A DNA stretch of 64,000 nt from Atkinsonella hypoxylon (lineage: Eukaryota > Ascomycota > Sordariomycetes > Hypocreales > Clavicipitaceae), in NCBI GenBank assembly GCA_000729835.1, contig JFHB01000124.1, positions 25,707 through 89,706 on the forward strand. The letters are read 5' to 3'. Positions 42,507 through 52,160 of this stretch are shown here, piece by piece (within the stretch, counting starts at the first letter, position 1; the number at the start of each line of letters is the position of its first letter). A program made the translations under genes and the position numbers. The notes beneath the pieces are model-generated. The model was not told where the DNA came from. It was given only the letters and a program-made list of their open reading frames with translations, and did no database searches.

Positions 42507-44801
42507 CTAGAGCTGGTCAATTGCTTCGTCATAGGCGGCTATGATATTCTCATAAAGTTGGTCTGGGTGTCCTGCAGGGGTTCCAAAGTTCATCCTCTCG
42601 TCCTCATCTAGCGGAAAGAGAAATCTTCTAATCTTCAGACAGAGGGGCTTGACGATAGAGAGATCCTCTGGGAACTCTTCCATAACCCGTTCAAGGCCAT
42701 TTACGGTCATATGGCCCATTTTAGCATCTGCAATATGCTTAAAGGTTCCAATCTCCCATTTTCGCAAGATGCTGTCCCTAGGCGGCTCCTCGTTGCCACC
42801 AAACCCATTAGCCCATGAGCACCGCGCACATATCCAGAGAAGAACATAGAAGAACGATTCTAGGTCGTGACGGTAGGTATGATCTACCTTCTGCAGCACT
42901 TCAATAGCTATAAATTGCATTGTGCCAGTTCGGTGTTGCGCGCCGCTAGGGCCACTATCTCTAACTTTAGCTAGGTCAAGATCAATAAGCATACCCTTAA
43001 AGCCATCTGCCCTTTTAGGCTCTGTAATAATAATGTTATTTAACGAGATATCGCGGTGAAGAATGTTGCCAATAATATAGAGAGATTGGTGTGCCCTAAT
43101 CGCATCTCGCATCGATTGTAGCAGTTCCTTAATCGTCTTAAAGTCACTTATGACACGGCCGGCTGGTGAGATGAGGAGGCAGGAATAAATCCTATTCTCC
43201 CACGGGTCCTCACCGGGCATATAAAGGCTTAGCTTAGCCTTGCCGATCGACAACTGGTCGTTAAACTGCGTAGCTAGCCTCGACTTCTGAATATTAGACC
43301 GCTGCCTCTTAGGTACAGACGGATTATCCGAGGTATTATCAGACGATGACTTGCGCTTGTGGCTGGATGTATTTGTGCTTCCTGTAGCAGACAATGGATC
43401 TCTAAAGTGAGCAGTCTCTCCCCGGAAAGAATGGCGCTCCGGGAACTCCAGGCCTTCCCGCAGTTGTGCAATGGTAGTAATCTGACGATATGCTACCGCT
43501 CTGGCCACTCCTTTAACGCCCCGTTGTTCCGCTAACTTTAGTTGTTCCACCTCTAACTTCCGCTTATCTGATGCCCATGAGAACTTCGCGACCTGGCTGT
43601 GTTGGGTCTTATAGCACGTAGTTCCGCGACACACAATAGCCCGTTGCCTGACCATTGCCTTGTCTAGTCTGACCCTTATTCCCTTGCTGCTTGCGTCTAG
43701 TGTGATATAGCGTTGCCTATCCACTCGCTCTATAAACGTGTCTAGCCCCATCGTCTTATTATCCATTGTGGCATACCCAACAACAGCGCGCGCGAACTTA
43801 TCCGGTTCCTTATGGATGTCGAATGGTCCCGAGCTGTATGGCCCAGAACGGTCAAAGACCCAGAGCTCCATTGTAGAGTTACAGAGTGAGAACGCATGGA
43901 CGAATCGACGTGTCGGTTGATCAGCAAAGACGCCTCGCACATAGCGCGCAAGTTGGAGGAGAGTTGCCTTAAACTTGCTAGTGTCGTTTGACTTTTTTTG
44001 CTCTCCAACAACAAGAACGTGTTTATACTCAAAGATATTGTTCGCTTTAGTTTGCGTTTGCAAGAAGAGATCCATCTGGCCTTTCCGTTCCTTAAACTGG
44101 TTGGCGGTTCTAGTGGTATAGAGCTTATATGGTGCATCAGCTAGGAAGCGCTCTTCCAGTGAGCAAAGCCAATCCCAGACCGGCTTTTCGTCAGGAGTAG
44201 AGGGAAATCCTATCCACGTCTTTCCATTGTATGTTGTCATTATCCCCTTTAACATCGCCTTCTGTTTTCTGTCCCAGCTCTTAGCGTTAAAAAACTTATC
44301 GCAGAATCCTATTACATTGCGAAAGGTGCAGTGTTTAATTTCCTCAAAGAGCTCCCCTTCGACAATATCGCGCGTTTCGCTATCGGCAAGTCGGCTCGAG
44401 CTGGTCCTGACAGGTGTTCCTTTGAATGTCGGCGCAATGCTAGACGGGGGGGGAGTGAGGGCGCCAAGTCTCTCGATAAGACTGGCAACAGCTTCCCAGA
44501 TGTCAACGTCGGGAGCCTTGTTAAGCACGCAATGAACGAGGTCGGTGAATAACTCGCGTCTCAGCCCTGGAATCTGCTGCTTTATCGACAAGAGCCTTAC
44601 GGCCATATTGCCCCTTCCGTCGGGACAAGGAAGATTAAATGCTGCAGGAGAGACGATCAAAGCCCCTAGAACGGACGCAATATCTTCGTGTCGTGGTATG
44701 TCGGGCTTTGTAAGATCGCATAGCTTCTCTCGGGCATTATCTAGCGCATCATTGAGCGGATGCTCCGACACAATCTTTCTTTGTCGCTTTGTAAGGGTCA
44801 T
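42507..44801 (-). CDS. FunK1 fungal protein kinase
   Basis: Intronless, 764 residues; start at 44801 (MTLTKRQRKIVSEHPLNDAL), the first ATG in a frame that opens upstream only with TTG. The N-terminal 130 residues are helical. From about residue 200 the FunK1 domain appears: the SKFKATLLQLARYVRGVFAD region, then RRFVHAFSLCNSTMELWVFD. After a Ser/Lys-rich insert it ends with kinase motifs GNILHRDISLNNIIITEPKR near residue 580, LIDLDLAKVRDSG, TGTMQFIAIEVL and RHDLESFFYVLLWICA. The DFG triad is replaced by DLD, as is usual in FunK1. The family is confined to fungi and expanded in mushrooms and some ascomycetes; function unknown. The open frame is intact. Its single-exon structure and repeat-rich flanks suggest a recently duplicated or moved gene. 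Confidence 0.85.
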   Translation of the reverse strand: MTLTKRQRKIVSEHPLNDALDNAREKLCDLTKPDIPRHEDIASVLGALIVSPAAFNLPCPDGRGNMAVRLLSIKQQIPGLRRELFTDLVHCVLNKAPDVDIWEAVASLIERLGALTPPPSSIAPTFKGTPVRTSSSRLADSETRDIVEGELFEEIKHCTFRNVIGFCDKFFNAKSWDRKQKAMLKGIMTTYNGKTWIGFPSTPDEKPVWDWLCSLEERFLADAPYKLYTTRTANQFKERKGQMDLFLQTQTKANNIFEYKHVLVVGEQKKSNDTSKFKATLLQLARYVRGVFADQPTRRFVHAFSLCNSTMELWVFDRSGPYSSGPFDIHKEPDKFARAVVGYATMDNKTMGLDTFIERVDRQRYITLDASSKGIRVRLDKAMVRQRAIVCRGTTCYKTQHSQVAKFSWASDKRKLEVEQLKLAEQRGVKGVARAVAYRQITTIAQLREGLEFPERHSFRGETAHFRDPLSATGSTNTSSHKRKSSSDNTSDNPSVPKRQRSNIQKSRLATQFNDQLSIGKAKLSLYMPGEDPWENRIYSCLLISPAGRVISDFKTIKELLQSMRDAIRAHQSLYIIGNILHRDISLNNIIITEPKRADGFKGMLIDLDLAKVRDSGPSGAQHRTGTMQFIAIEVLQKVDHTYRHDLESFFYVLLWICARCSWANGFGGNEEPPRDSILRKWEIGTFKHIADAKMGHMTVNGLERVMEEFPEDLSIVKPLCLKIRRFLFPLDEDERMNFGTPAGHPDQLYENIIAAYDEAIDQL

Positions 44802-45120
44802 ATTGAGGATGAGGGGAAGCAAATGCCTTCTGTTGTGGTGTTGGGAAGAAGGGCTGGAGAAGTACAGGTCGGCAGGGGTAAATGGGCCCGTCCCCGCAGG
44901 TATCGTCAGGGGGATCGGAATGTATTGAAGGCTGAATTTCGAGGCATTTTGGTGCCCTCGGGGGGTCCGAGGCCTCGTAGAAGCGGCTGAATCCGTTGAA
45001 TTTGACGACTTGAAGGTCTTGTGGCTGTATTGAACCTTACGGTATTGATGAAATTGATGCTGAAGGTCTTGAAATTGATGAATTTGACGTTGAACGCGAT
45101 GAAATTGACGACTTCTATTA

Positions 45121-45159
<39 letters not shown>
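45121..45159. repeat. (ATG)13 microsatellite
   Basis: Thirteen perfect ATG trinucleotides, preceded by degenerate GAT-containing repeats. Confidence 0.95.
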
Positions 45160-45161
<2 letters not shown>

Positions 45162-45315
45162 AGCCTTTAGACGCTAGCACAACAGGTGGGTCGGGTACGA
45201 GCTAGCCCCCTGTAGGGAGCCCGCCCCAATGTGAATAATTATGCCTGATAATCTGTAATTTAATGCCTTGCGGTTGTGGCTGTTGTGCGGGGAAATGGCT
45301 GCATGGCTTGAAAAG

Positions 45316-45645
45316 AAACCTTTTGTGTGTGGAGCACACCAAAAGTGACTATTCCTGACTCAGCTAGATCCAGTCGTACATAAGAATTGTCTGAACCAGA
45401 CATTTACTTGCCACCAGAGACGATGTAAATATTCTTTGGTCCTGTGTGCCTAGTCAGGTGGGATAGCTTAAAAAACGCACTTTTCGCGCTGTTACGCATA
45501 TATTTGCTAACATAAAGGGCATTATAACACGAAGAAGAACATCAAGGTTACTTTTGTGTGTGGAGCCCACTAAAGTGACTAACCTCGATTCAGTTAGGTC
45601 TAGTGCGTTATTTGAAAACTCCGGTGCATTATTTACTTGCCCTCG
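45316..45645. repeat. Pair of diverged direct repeats
   Basis: Two stretches in the same orientation, starting near 45316 and 45548, share CTTTTGTGTGTGGAGC[AC]CAC, AAAGTGACT, a TCAGCTAGATC/TCAGTTAGGTC segment and an ending ATTTACTTGCC. Most differences are C/T or G/A transitions, as expected after RIP or deamination. Confidence 0.7.
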
Positions 45646-45941
45646 CGCGACGCAACACCGCAATGCACTAGATTCACGGTCGCATTTAATCGTGCAAACG
45701 TGGGCGCAAACACACTTATGCACTAGCTCACGGGATCGGGATTGCGCGGGTATCTCGCTTGCTGCAACTGAACAGTGGCATTAACAATAGGTGGAGGCAG
45801 CGATAATAGTTAATATAGGTTTAGGTGAGCGATAATAAGGGGAGAAAACAGTATTAGTGAATTATACATATAACCTCTTTGTTTTTATTTAATTAGGATA
45901 TACGGAATATATACTGGACAATTCGTTACGTAATAGGTCGC

Positions 45942-46256
45942 TGTTGGAACTATCACGACTCCATCGAACGTGCGCGGGATGCGACCGCTGATTGGTCGCA
46001 TCCGCTCACCGGTTCCCCAATTGCAGTGGGGTCATCAATACCCCTCAATTTCCCCTAACCAAAACACTATAATGCCTCAGGCATCGAGGATTTAACGGTT
46101 ATATCTACGGCCCCCTTTAGCTAGCTACCTAGGTAGTTAGATTAGAATCCATCAATGTTATGAATGAATTACCCCCTTACTACGGAATAGTGCACTAGTG
46201 ATACCGGTCATAGGACCAAGTCGAACGACTATAAGCAACCCTTGGTTATATCAACA
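45942..46256. mobile_element. Candidate solo LTR
   Basis: A 315-bp segment begins with TGTTGGAAC and ends with ATCAACA, giving the TG...CA and TGTTG/CAACA ends of LTR retrotransposons, especially Copia-type. It is flanked by gtcgc on the left and gttgc on the right, a 5-bp target duplication with one transition. No second LTR, primer-binding site or pol frame is in view, so a recombined solo LTR fits. Chance occurrence is possible. Confidence 0.5.
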
Positions 46257-46406
46257 GTTGCGCTCTTTATGAGAGACTTTCATACCCTTGTGGTATGCTT
46301 CTCCTGGCTTGCAGCTATACGCCGCGACAGCGTGCGTGCCAGCAGTCACTGACCCCACTGCGTAAAAACTCCTTGCGAGAGAACAAGACTTACCCGCGTC
46401 AACCTC

Positions 46407-47880
46407 ATGCGCGCAATGACACCTAGATTCTTCAGCTGCTCAGTGCCAGATTGTGAAAGGCCAAGCGTCAGAGCAATCGGCGGATGCGATAGCTGTAATC
46501 GCCACCTGTGCCTCATCCACCTGTCTCCTTCTCTCCATACGTGCGACGAGGTACGAGAACCGAGTCGCCATTCCCTTTCCTTCATCGCAGCTTGTGTTGG
46601 GACGTCTCAAAATGCAATACTAAGCGTAGTCGGATGAACAGGCCTTGGATGATGCAACTTATGTATCACAGATTGCCGCCGAGGTCGATCGTCTTCGCTC
46701 TCAAATCAACGACGTGGCTGTATGCTAATATGCGTCCAGGCTAAATGGTGGCAGGAGTTGCAGTATCGAGCACTCTTCCAAGGTTGCACCTAGCGCCCTC
46801 ATGGGAAGCGCCAACTATCATGCCCGCATTTGCTTCCACGTCGGCTCTTCCTCGTGGCTCCTGCGAGTTCCTCGTGTTGCGAGCTTTGCCGTTGGTCTTC
46901 CAGTCCCGTTGGCAGACTATCTAATACTCAGCGAGTACGCAACATTGAAATTTCTCGAAACCACAACAGTGCCGGCACCTCGAGCTTTCGGTTGTGGTGT
47001 ATGCGGCAATGGAACCGACCATGGTGTCGGTGTAAGTTTCCTTCTCATGGAAGAACTACCAGGAAGACCTTGGACAGGTCAGGGTGCGTCTGGCATAGAT
47101 ACCACTGAAGACGAGAAGGCAAAGATCTGGAGTAGCCTTGCCGAAATTCTGGTTGAGTTGGAACGTCACCCCTTCCCCAAAGCTGGGTCTTTGTGCTTCC
47201 AGTCATCCAATATCGAAGTGTCGGCGGTAGCAAGCGACAGGTTCCTTGTCCTCACTCCTAATGGTCCATTTCATGATTCGACAGCCTATTATACTGCCTT
47301 CGCCGAGCAGTACTTGACACTAATTGCGGATGGTCAACTCTATACCGAGTATCCTGTCGATGCGTACCTGGTGTACCGCTTTCTTAAGGACAACGTATCG
47401 CAGCTAGCCCAACAAGATGGAGAACCACAACCTCCAGAGGAATTCTTTATAAAGCACGTCGACAACAAAGGCGACCACTTACTCGTCGACGACAACCTTC
47501 ACATCACCGGTATTATTGACTGGCAGATGGCACGTGTCGTACCTCGACGTGAAGCCTTTGGGCCGTCACTTGTTACTGCCAATATGAGTGCGTTGTGCGG
47601 TGGTAAGGTCTCGCTAAGTGCTGATGACGTTGCCTTAACCGATGCACTGCGGCAGAAGGGGATCTCGGAGCTCTCCAGCCGTGTGGTCGATGAGAAAGTG
47701 AGAAGATTCTTCTGGGGTCTGGCCTTGGAACCCAAATGGTCGCATGCCTTGCTGTTGGCAAGTGCGATACTCGAAGTCTTCGGGGTCGATCAAGATTGGA
47801 CACAGTGGAGGGAGACGGCTTTGAAGGAATATGAGACTGACTCGCGCCTGAAAGGCCTGGTTAAGCATTGTTGCCGCTGA
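46407..47880 (+). pseudogene. Zinc-finger plus APH-fold kinase gene with in-frame stop
   Basis: Exon 1 (46407..46550) encodes a Cys/His-rich finger: CSVPDC, GGCDSCNRHLC, HLSPSLHTCDE. An intron (GTACGA donor, GAACAG acceptor) leads to exon 2 at 46642, which reads ALDDATYVSQIAAEVDRLRS and then meets TAA at 46726-46728. The same frame continues through YASRLNGGRSCSIEH, an aminoglycoside-phosphotransferase-like domain (LLRVPRVASFAVGLP, ATLKFLETTTVPAPRAFG, LLMEELPGRPWTG), then DNKGDHLLVDDNLHITGIID with the active-site Asp, to 47880. Fungal relatives have this finger-plus-APH layout, so the stop breaks an otherwise intact gene. CAA to TAA by a RIP-type change would explain it. No intron can remove the stop in frame. 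If the downstream ATG at 46801 is used, a finger-less kinase of 359 residues could still be made. Confidence 0.7.
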
Positions 47881-49210
47881 AACCAGCATAGAATACGCAG
47901 CGTCGGGCACTGATACCCAAATGTATGACGCTTTACTTCTCAGCCATTCAAGTCTTAGTATACTCCGAGTCGACGTCGCTCTTCTCCCGTGTCATCGTGA
48001 GAGGGCACTCCTCCTCGCGGACTGCGGCATTTCAGGGCTGTAAAACATACCCGAACATAGGCGACGAGGTGATTCGAAGACTTGGACTTGGACGGGCTGT
48101 TCGGTGGCGTCCGGGACCGCGCTTGCCCAGATTTGTGGCTTGCCATGGTGCATACTCCCACCGGACACGCCCAAAAGGTCGAGTTGTTGCACGAGAAGTA
48201 GAGGCAGTCGCAGAGGGGGTCCCCCTCGTCGATGTCTCGATCGTCGTTCTTACCGCAATTGCTTGGCATTCCTCCTTTGTGGCAAATTCTTATCAAAGGA
48301 CAAGGGCAAGTTATAGAAACTGGCTGCGCGTACCGCGTGAACGACGAGGTTTGGCTCTGGCTGTGTGGAACATCGACCGTTGTTGTTATGAACAAAGAGG
48401 CGAGTGCCTGGGACAGACGCAAGAATTACGGCAATTAATGCTGGCGATGAGAAATGGGCCCAGAGAGGTACGGAAGCCAGCCAAGAAAGTTTTGGATAAA
48501 AAAAAGTATTAGGAGCTTAGGTATTCGGTGTGGCTTCATCGCCTAGGATAGAACAATTCACGGTCAAAATGGCTCAGCTTCCTTCCCAAACCACCAAGCG
48601 CAACATAGGTAGCGGACTTTGCCTACGAATTTCATTTTACTTCCCAAGTATTGGCGAGCTCATATTCATGGGCGTTAGTATGTGGGATATAAGATTCTGT
48701 GAGTAGAATGGCACCGCTGAATGATTTGCGAATGGATTCAGCCAACAGGGGCCGCCCGCCGAAGCGAACCTACGAAGCATGCTATGTATACGGAATACTT
48801 TGCGACCGAATTATGCACGCGCAAAGTTTGTGACCGCTCGTGGATCAGTCCGCCTTAGTCAGGGTCCGGCTGGCGAGACCATCCATCCGAGCCGGTGCTT
48901 GTCGCTTGTCTCTCTCCATGCGGTCTGCAGTGCCGATCAATTTGCGCCATGGCCACACCGAAGAAACGAGCCGGTAGCAGATTATAAGTAACAATACTGT
49001 AATGCTATTCGCACTCCAAGCAATAGGTGCGGGGACCGATGCAGCCTGTCGACTTTCATCTAAAAAAAAAAAAACCAAAAACAAAATGTAAACTCCGTCG
49101 CTATGCAGATCCCCAGGGGAGAATAATTTGACGACTACTTCAGTCGCTTTGGAACAGGCATGTTTGATACATTCAAGACAGAATGGACACCCAAGAAGTC
49201 ATCAATCCTA
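47881..49210. other. Interval with an unplaced Cys-rich frame
   Basis: Apart from the minus-strand Cys-rich frame described separately, nothing is supported. A plus-strand frame of 195 residues at 47925-48512 overlaps it and has no family features. 48540-49210 shows no gene; a run of 12 A lies near 49062-49073. Confidence 0.4.
47955..48422 (-). CDS. Possible cysteine-rich protein fragment
   Basis: The frame has no ATG at its start; upstream it is closed by a TAA. The interior reads TCPCPLIRICHKGGMPSNCG, then NDDRDIDEGDPLCDCLYFSC and NNSTFWACPVGVCTMASH. That is ten Cys within 65 residues with acidic spacing, resembling secreted disulfide-rich fungal proteins. Beyond about 48120 the frame becomes Arg/Ser-rich and is probably intron or 3' sequence. 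A 5' exon with a signal peptide was not located. It could be the middle exon of a small secreted protein or chance; confidence is low. Confidence 0.28.
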   Translation of the reverse strand: MRLSQALASLFITTTVDVPHSQSQTSSFTRYAQPVSITCPCPLIRICHKGGMPSNCGKNDDRDIDEGDPLCDCLYFSCNNSTFWACPVGVCTMASHKSGQARSRTPPNSPSKSKSSNHLVAYVRVCFTALKCRSPRGGVPSHDDTGEERRRLGVY

Positions 49211-51424
49211 CTAATCTTGAAACCCGTCTTTTCCCCCTTCACTCTTCGCCATGTCATCCTGGTCATGTGTCCAGTTGGACACACTTGACGGGGCAGAAGT
49301 CACTATTGTTGGCGCTCCAGTTGTGTCCGTGGTAGTGACCAATGTCTCTGGCTCCGAAATGGCGCTCGCCGAACTCGACAAGTATTCGTGGTGCCATGTC
49401 CCGTTTGCCGCGCTTGACAACGCGTACGCGTCATAAGCATCCATATTCTTGGCGTTGAGTGCCTCAGCTTCGCCTGTACTTTCTGGGAATTCCATGCTGG
49501 CTTCGGATGAGTCTTGGCGAGCGTCTTCCATGCAGTCGACCTCGGTCTGAAGTATCATACTAGGATCCACACACTCGTAGAAGAGCATGAAGACACCTGG
49601 CCCGAGAGACATGATGACGTCCTCTTCAACCTCGCTCACGTTATGATCGCTCAGACGCCACCAGCCTTCGTTTCTTCTGCCCCTCGGCGGCTTTGTTTGA
49701 TTTTTGTGTGTCTGTCCGTCCTCATTGCCGTCGATGCCCTCACCGGCGAACGGTGCGCATGTTTTCTGACCGCCGGTCGATTCGCCAATCTCAGGATACT
49801 TTCTGTAACAAATGTAGTGCCCGTTCTCGTGCCGCCCATAATGTGTGACTGCTGCTCGAAGTTCGTAAATTGGTCCTGACAGCCGGGACGGCTCCATATC
49901 GCCAGCAACCATGCTTGATTTTGGATCTAGCAGCCACTGTTCTTGACCCGACCCTGCCTCATCTGCGGATTTGCCTTCCATGTCCTCAGCACTTCCCAAG
50001 CACCAGGGTCCCAGATCCAAAGTCTGCGGAAATGATACAGGCGCCGAGTTTTTGATCATATCAAACGTCCTTGGGTCAAACACAGACCGGTTTATGTGAA
50101 TGACGAGACTCCGAGGAGGACGCGCAATCACTATTTGCTTGGTCTTTGTCGTGTTCACCTTGCCTTGAGACGAAATTTTGCAGTCTTCCGTGATGGTCTT
50201 GTCGTCAAAATGGTCCTCCTCGAGAGCCAGCTCAACAGCCTCAAGTCTGCGCATGGGCTCCTCTATTTGTTCCGCTGAAGACCCCATCTCTTTGAATCTC
50301 TCGACCAGCTTTGTGAGCAGCTTTTGTGCCTTAAGCAGTGTGCACTTTGGGCATTCTACCCCTTCAATGGCCTCTACTTTGCTGTACGCATCAAGCCGCT
50401 CGTAAAGATCGTGCTGGTGCTTGTCGAGGCCAAGGCTCAGTGTCAAACAGTTGAAAGGTATCATTGACAAGCCCTCGGAGTAGCCGCATTGTATACAGGC
50501 CACCCGTTGCGCGAGCAAGCCTTCGAGTGGATTTCGGAGTGACTTTTTGGCTAGAATCTCTACGCTTGACGACACGCTTTGATATCCGCTGTCATCACTG
50601 TGCTCGCTGGGTGTGGCATCGTCCTTCCCGTAATTGATTTCGAATCCAGACCGTTCTCGCATCGATCTGACGGCTTCGGCCACACTCCTATCCACATCAT
50701 CCAGTATTTTCGAGAAATATTCCTGTGCATCTTGCTGAGTCCATGTGCTCATTGATTTGAGCAAGCTTGGAGTCCATATTGTCCTTCCATTATTCGAAGT
50801 GTCGTTCAAGTCGGTAATCAAGGTTCGTAACGTATGCGCAACGTCGTTTGTTTCTCGTTGCCTATCGATGCATTGTACGCAAGCGGACAGGTACTTTGGA
50901 AAAGAACGAAGTGATGCTAGTCCCTGCAGAATGCTGTTCTGATAACAAGAGTTGTCACGATTTCCGAGACCCGCGGGTCGGTCGGGGTCCAGCTTCAATC
51001 CCAGAGCATTGCCGGTGACGGACAGAGCCCTGGTCCTCACATGGAAGACAGACTCCATCATGCCAGCTGTGTGATCCAGGCCCATGACCCTGCGCAGGAC
51101 CTCGCTCTTCGCGGCATGAGTGCCCGGCGGGGGTTCAGACATGGAACTTGGGTTGAGCCAGTTGTCGACGGCAACGAGTAACGGAGTTGGCGTGATGAGA
51201 ACGAGAAAGTCCCATGCATATGTGATTACGGCGTACACAATGACGTCGAAAGAGAGCTCCAAGTCAAAGAACTTGACTATGATTGCGACCAGGAGCATAA
51301 AAACAGTAATAATAACTGCAGGTTCGCTCGCGCGATCCAGGATGTGTCTTGGAAACCTGACTTGTCGAAAGCCCTCCACCTGGTCGTCATAAAAATTCGT
51401 GAATTGAGGATGTCGCGAACTCAT
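49211..51424 (-). CDS. Membrane-anchored ubiquitin-specific protease (Ubp1-like)
   Basis: Intronless, 737 residues; start at 51424 (MSSRHPQFTNFYDDQVEGFR). Two hydrophobic segments (AVIITVFMLLVAIIVKFF and VIVYAVITYAWDFLVLITPT) near the N-terminus anchor it to a membrane, as in yeast Ubp1. The USP catalytic domain has the Cys box PAGLGNRDNSCYQNSILQGL, the QQDAQEYFSKILDDVD helix, a Cys-x2-Cys zinc pair (VACIQCG and VECPKCT), the segment PPRSLVIHINRSVFD, and the His box THYGRHENGHYICYRKYP followed by WWRLSDHNV. The Cys box is slightly unusual, with GNRDNSCYQ instead of GNTCxxN. It removes ubiquitin from substrates; the membrane anchor suggests ER or a related compartment. The C-terminal 130 residues are acidic and disordered. 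Confidence 0.88.
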   Translation of the reverse strand: MSSRHPQFTNFYDDQVEGFRQVRFPRHILDRASEPAVIITVFMLLVAIIVKFFDLELSFDVIVYAVITYAWDFLVLITPTPLLVAVDNWLNPSSMSEPPPGTHAAKSEVLRRVMGLDHTAGMMESVFHVRTRALSVTGNALGLKLDPDRPAGLGNRDNSCYQNSILQGLASLRSFPKYLSACVQCIDRQRETNDVAHTLRTLITDLNDTSNNGRTIWTPSLLKSMSTWTQQDAQEYFSKILDDVDRSVAEAVRSMRERSGFEINYGKDDATPSEHSDDSGYQSVSSSVEILAKKSLRNPLEGLLAQRVACIQCGYSEGLSMIPFNCLTLSLGLDKHQHDLYERLDAYSKVEAIEGVECPKCTLLKAQKLLTKLVERFKEMGSSAEQIEEPMRRLEAVELALEEDHFDDKTITEDCKISSQGKVNTTKTKQIVIARPPRSLVIHINRSVFDPRTFDMIKNSAPVSFPQTLDLGPWCLGSAEDMEGKSADEAGSGQEQWLLDPKSSMVAGDMEPSRLSGPIYELRAAVTHYGRHENGHYICYRKYPEIGESTGGQKTCAPFAGEGIDGNEDGQTHKNQTKPPRGRRNEGWWRLSDHNVSEVEEDVIMSLGPGVFMLFYECVDPSMILQTEVDCMEDARQDSSEASMEFPESTGEAEALNAKNMDAYDAYALSSAANGTWHHEYLSSSASAISEPETLVTTTDTTGAPTIVTSAPSSVSNWTHDQDDMAKSEGGKDGFQD

Positions 51425-52160
51425 GCTGTAAGATATGAAAGGCGAAAGCACTGACTGAGCCCCCAACTCTTGTCAAATGGCAACAGTCATTGATGATGTT
51501 GTGGTCAAGGCAGGGCTGCCATGGCAGAAGCAAAGAGGAATAACAGGATGCAGCTTGCAGTTGTCGACCAAGAATGAGGCAACGAGGTGAAAGTTGGCGG
51601 TTGTCTATCGATACTGTCTTCTCTTTGAAACGCAAGTGGAAACCAAACGTGAGCAAATTGAAATCGAAGATGAGCGTGCGTTCCTTCGGCGGTTCGAGTG
51701 AGCCAGCAATGTTCAATCGTCATCAGTTCAATGCGGCGCGGATTATCTTGCTTCCCATTCAACCACCAATATTTACTGACCTGGATGCAGGTGGTACCAA
51801 TACGAAGAGTTGGCTGTTCACGTGCTGTGTAATGTGTGCAGGTGCAATGCGCTCGGGGGGGGGGGCTAATAATACCAGCAGTCTGGTTGGTACGGTTGGT
51901 ACTTGTTGTTTTATTCAACGTCCGGGGCAATTCTAAGGGCAAGGGCGCCAATAATGAATACTTGTATGGAGAAGGTAGGTCCATACCATGTAGGTCAGGT
52001 GCCTCAGGTACCTACCAACTACCTACCGGGCGTCGGCCCGACATCAAAGCTTTCTCCCACGACTCGCATCGCGCCAGCTAAGCTCGGCGGCATATTCAGA
52101 TGTACAACACCTTCGCGGCAAAGTCTTCCTAGGATCCAGTCGCCCAGGCTCATTCTGACC
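51425..52160. promoter_or_regulatory. Divergent promoter region, deubiquitinase and dioxygenase
   Basis: About 740 bp between divergent starts. A run of 9 G lies at 51856-51864, and a cluster of GTAGGT/ACCTACC/GGTACC palindromic patches at about 51976-52030. No gene is supported; overlapping short frames are chance. Confidence 0.4.

Larger units (their letters stand above)
44802..46406. other. Repeat-rich interval upstream of FunK1
   Basis: It holds GAAATTGATGA/GAATTTGACG-type short repeats (about 44990-45115), a (GAT)13 tract, two diverged copies of an about 100-bp sequence (45316-45415 and 45548-45645), an AT-rich stretch, and a candidate solo LTR. No gene is supported. Confidence 0.5.

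Noticed and set aside
45121..45159. CRISPR-like array
   Set aside because: It is a simple trinucleotide repeat; no spacers and the genome is eukaryotic.
46721..46740. Possible 20-nt intron (GTATGC...CCAG) removing the TAA in the APH gene
   Set aside because: Far below any workable intron length, and the join would shift the frame away from the conserved kinase sequence.
47925..48512. 195-residue plus-strand frame
   Set aside because: Arg/Val-rich product without domain, overlapping a more protein-like Cys-rich frame on the other strand.
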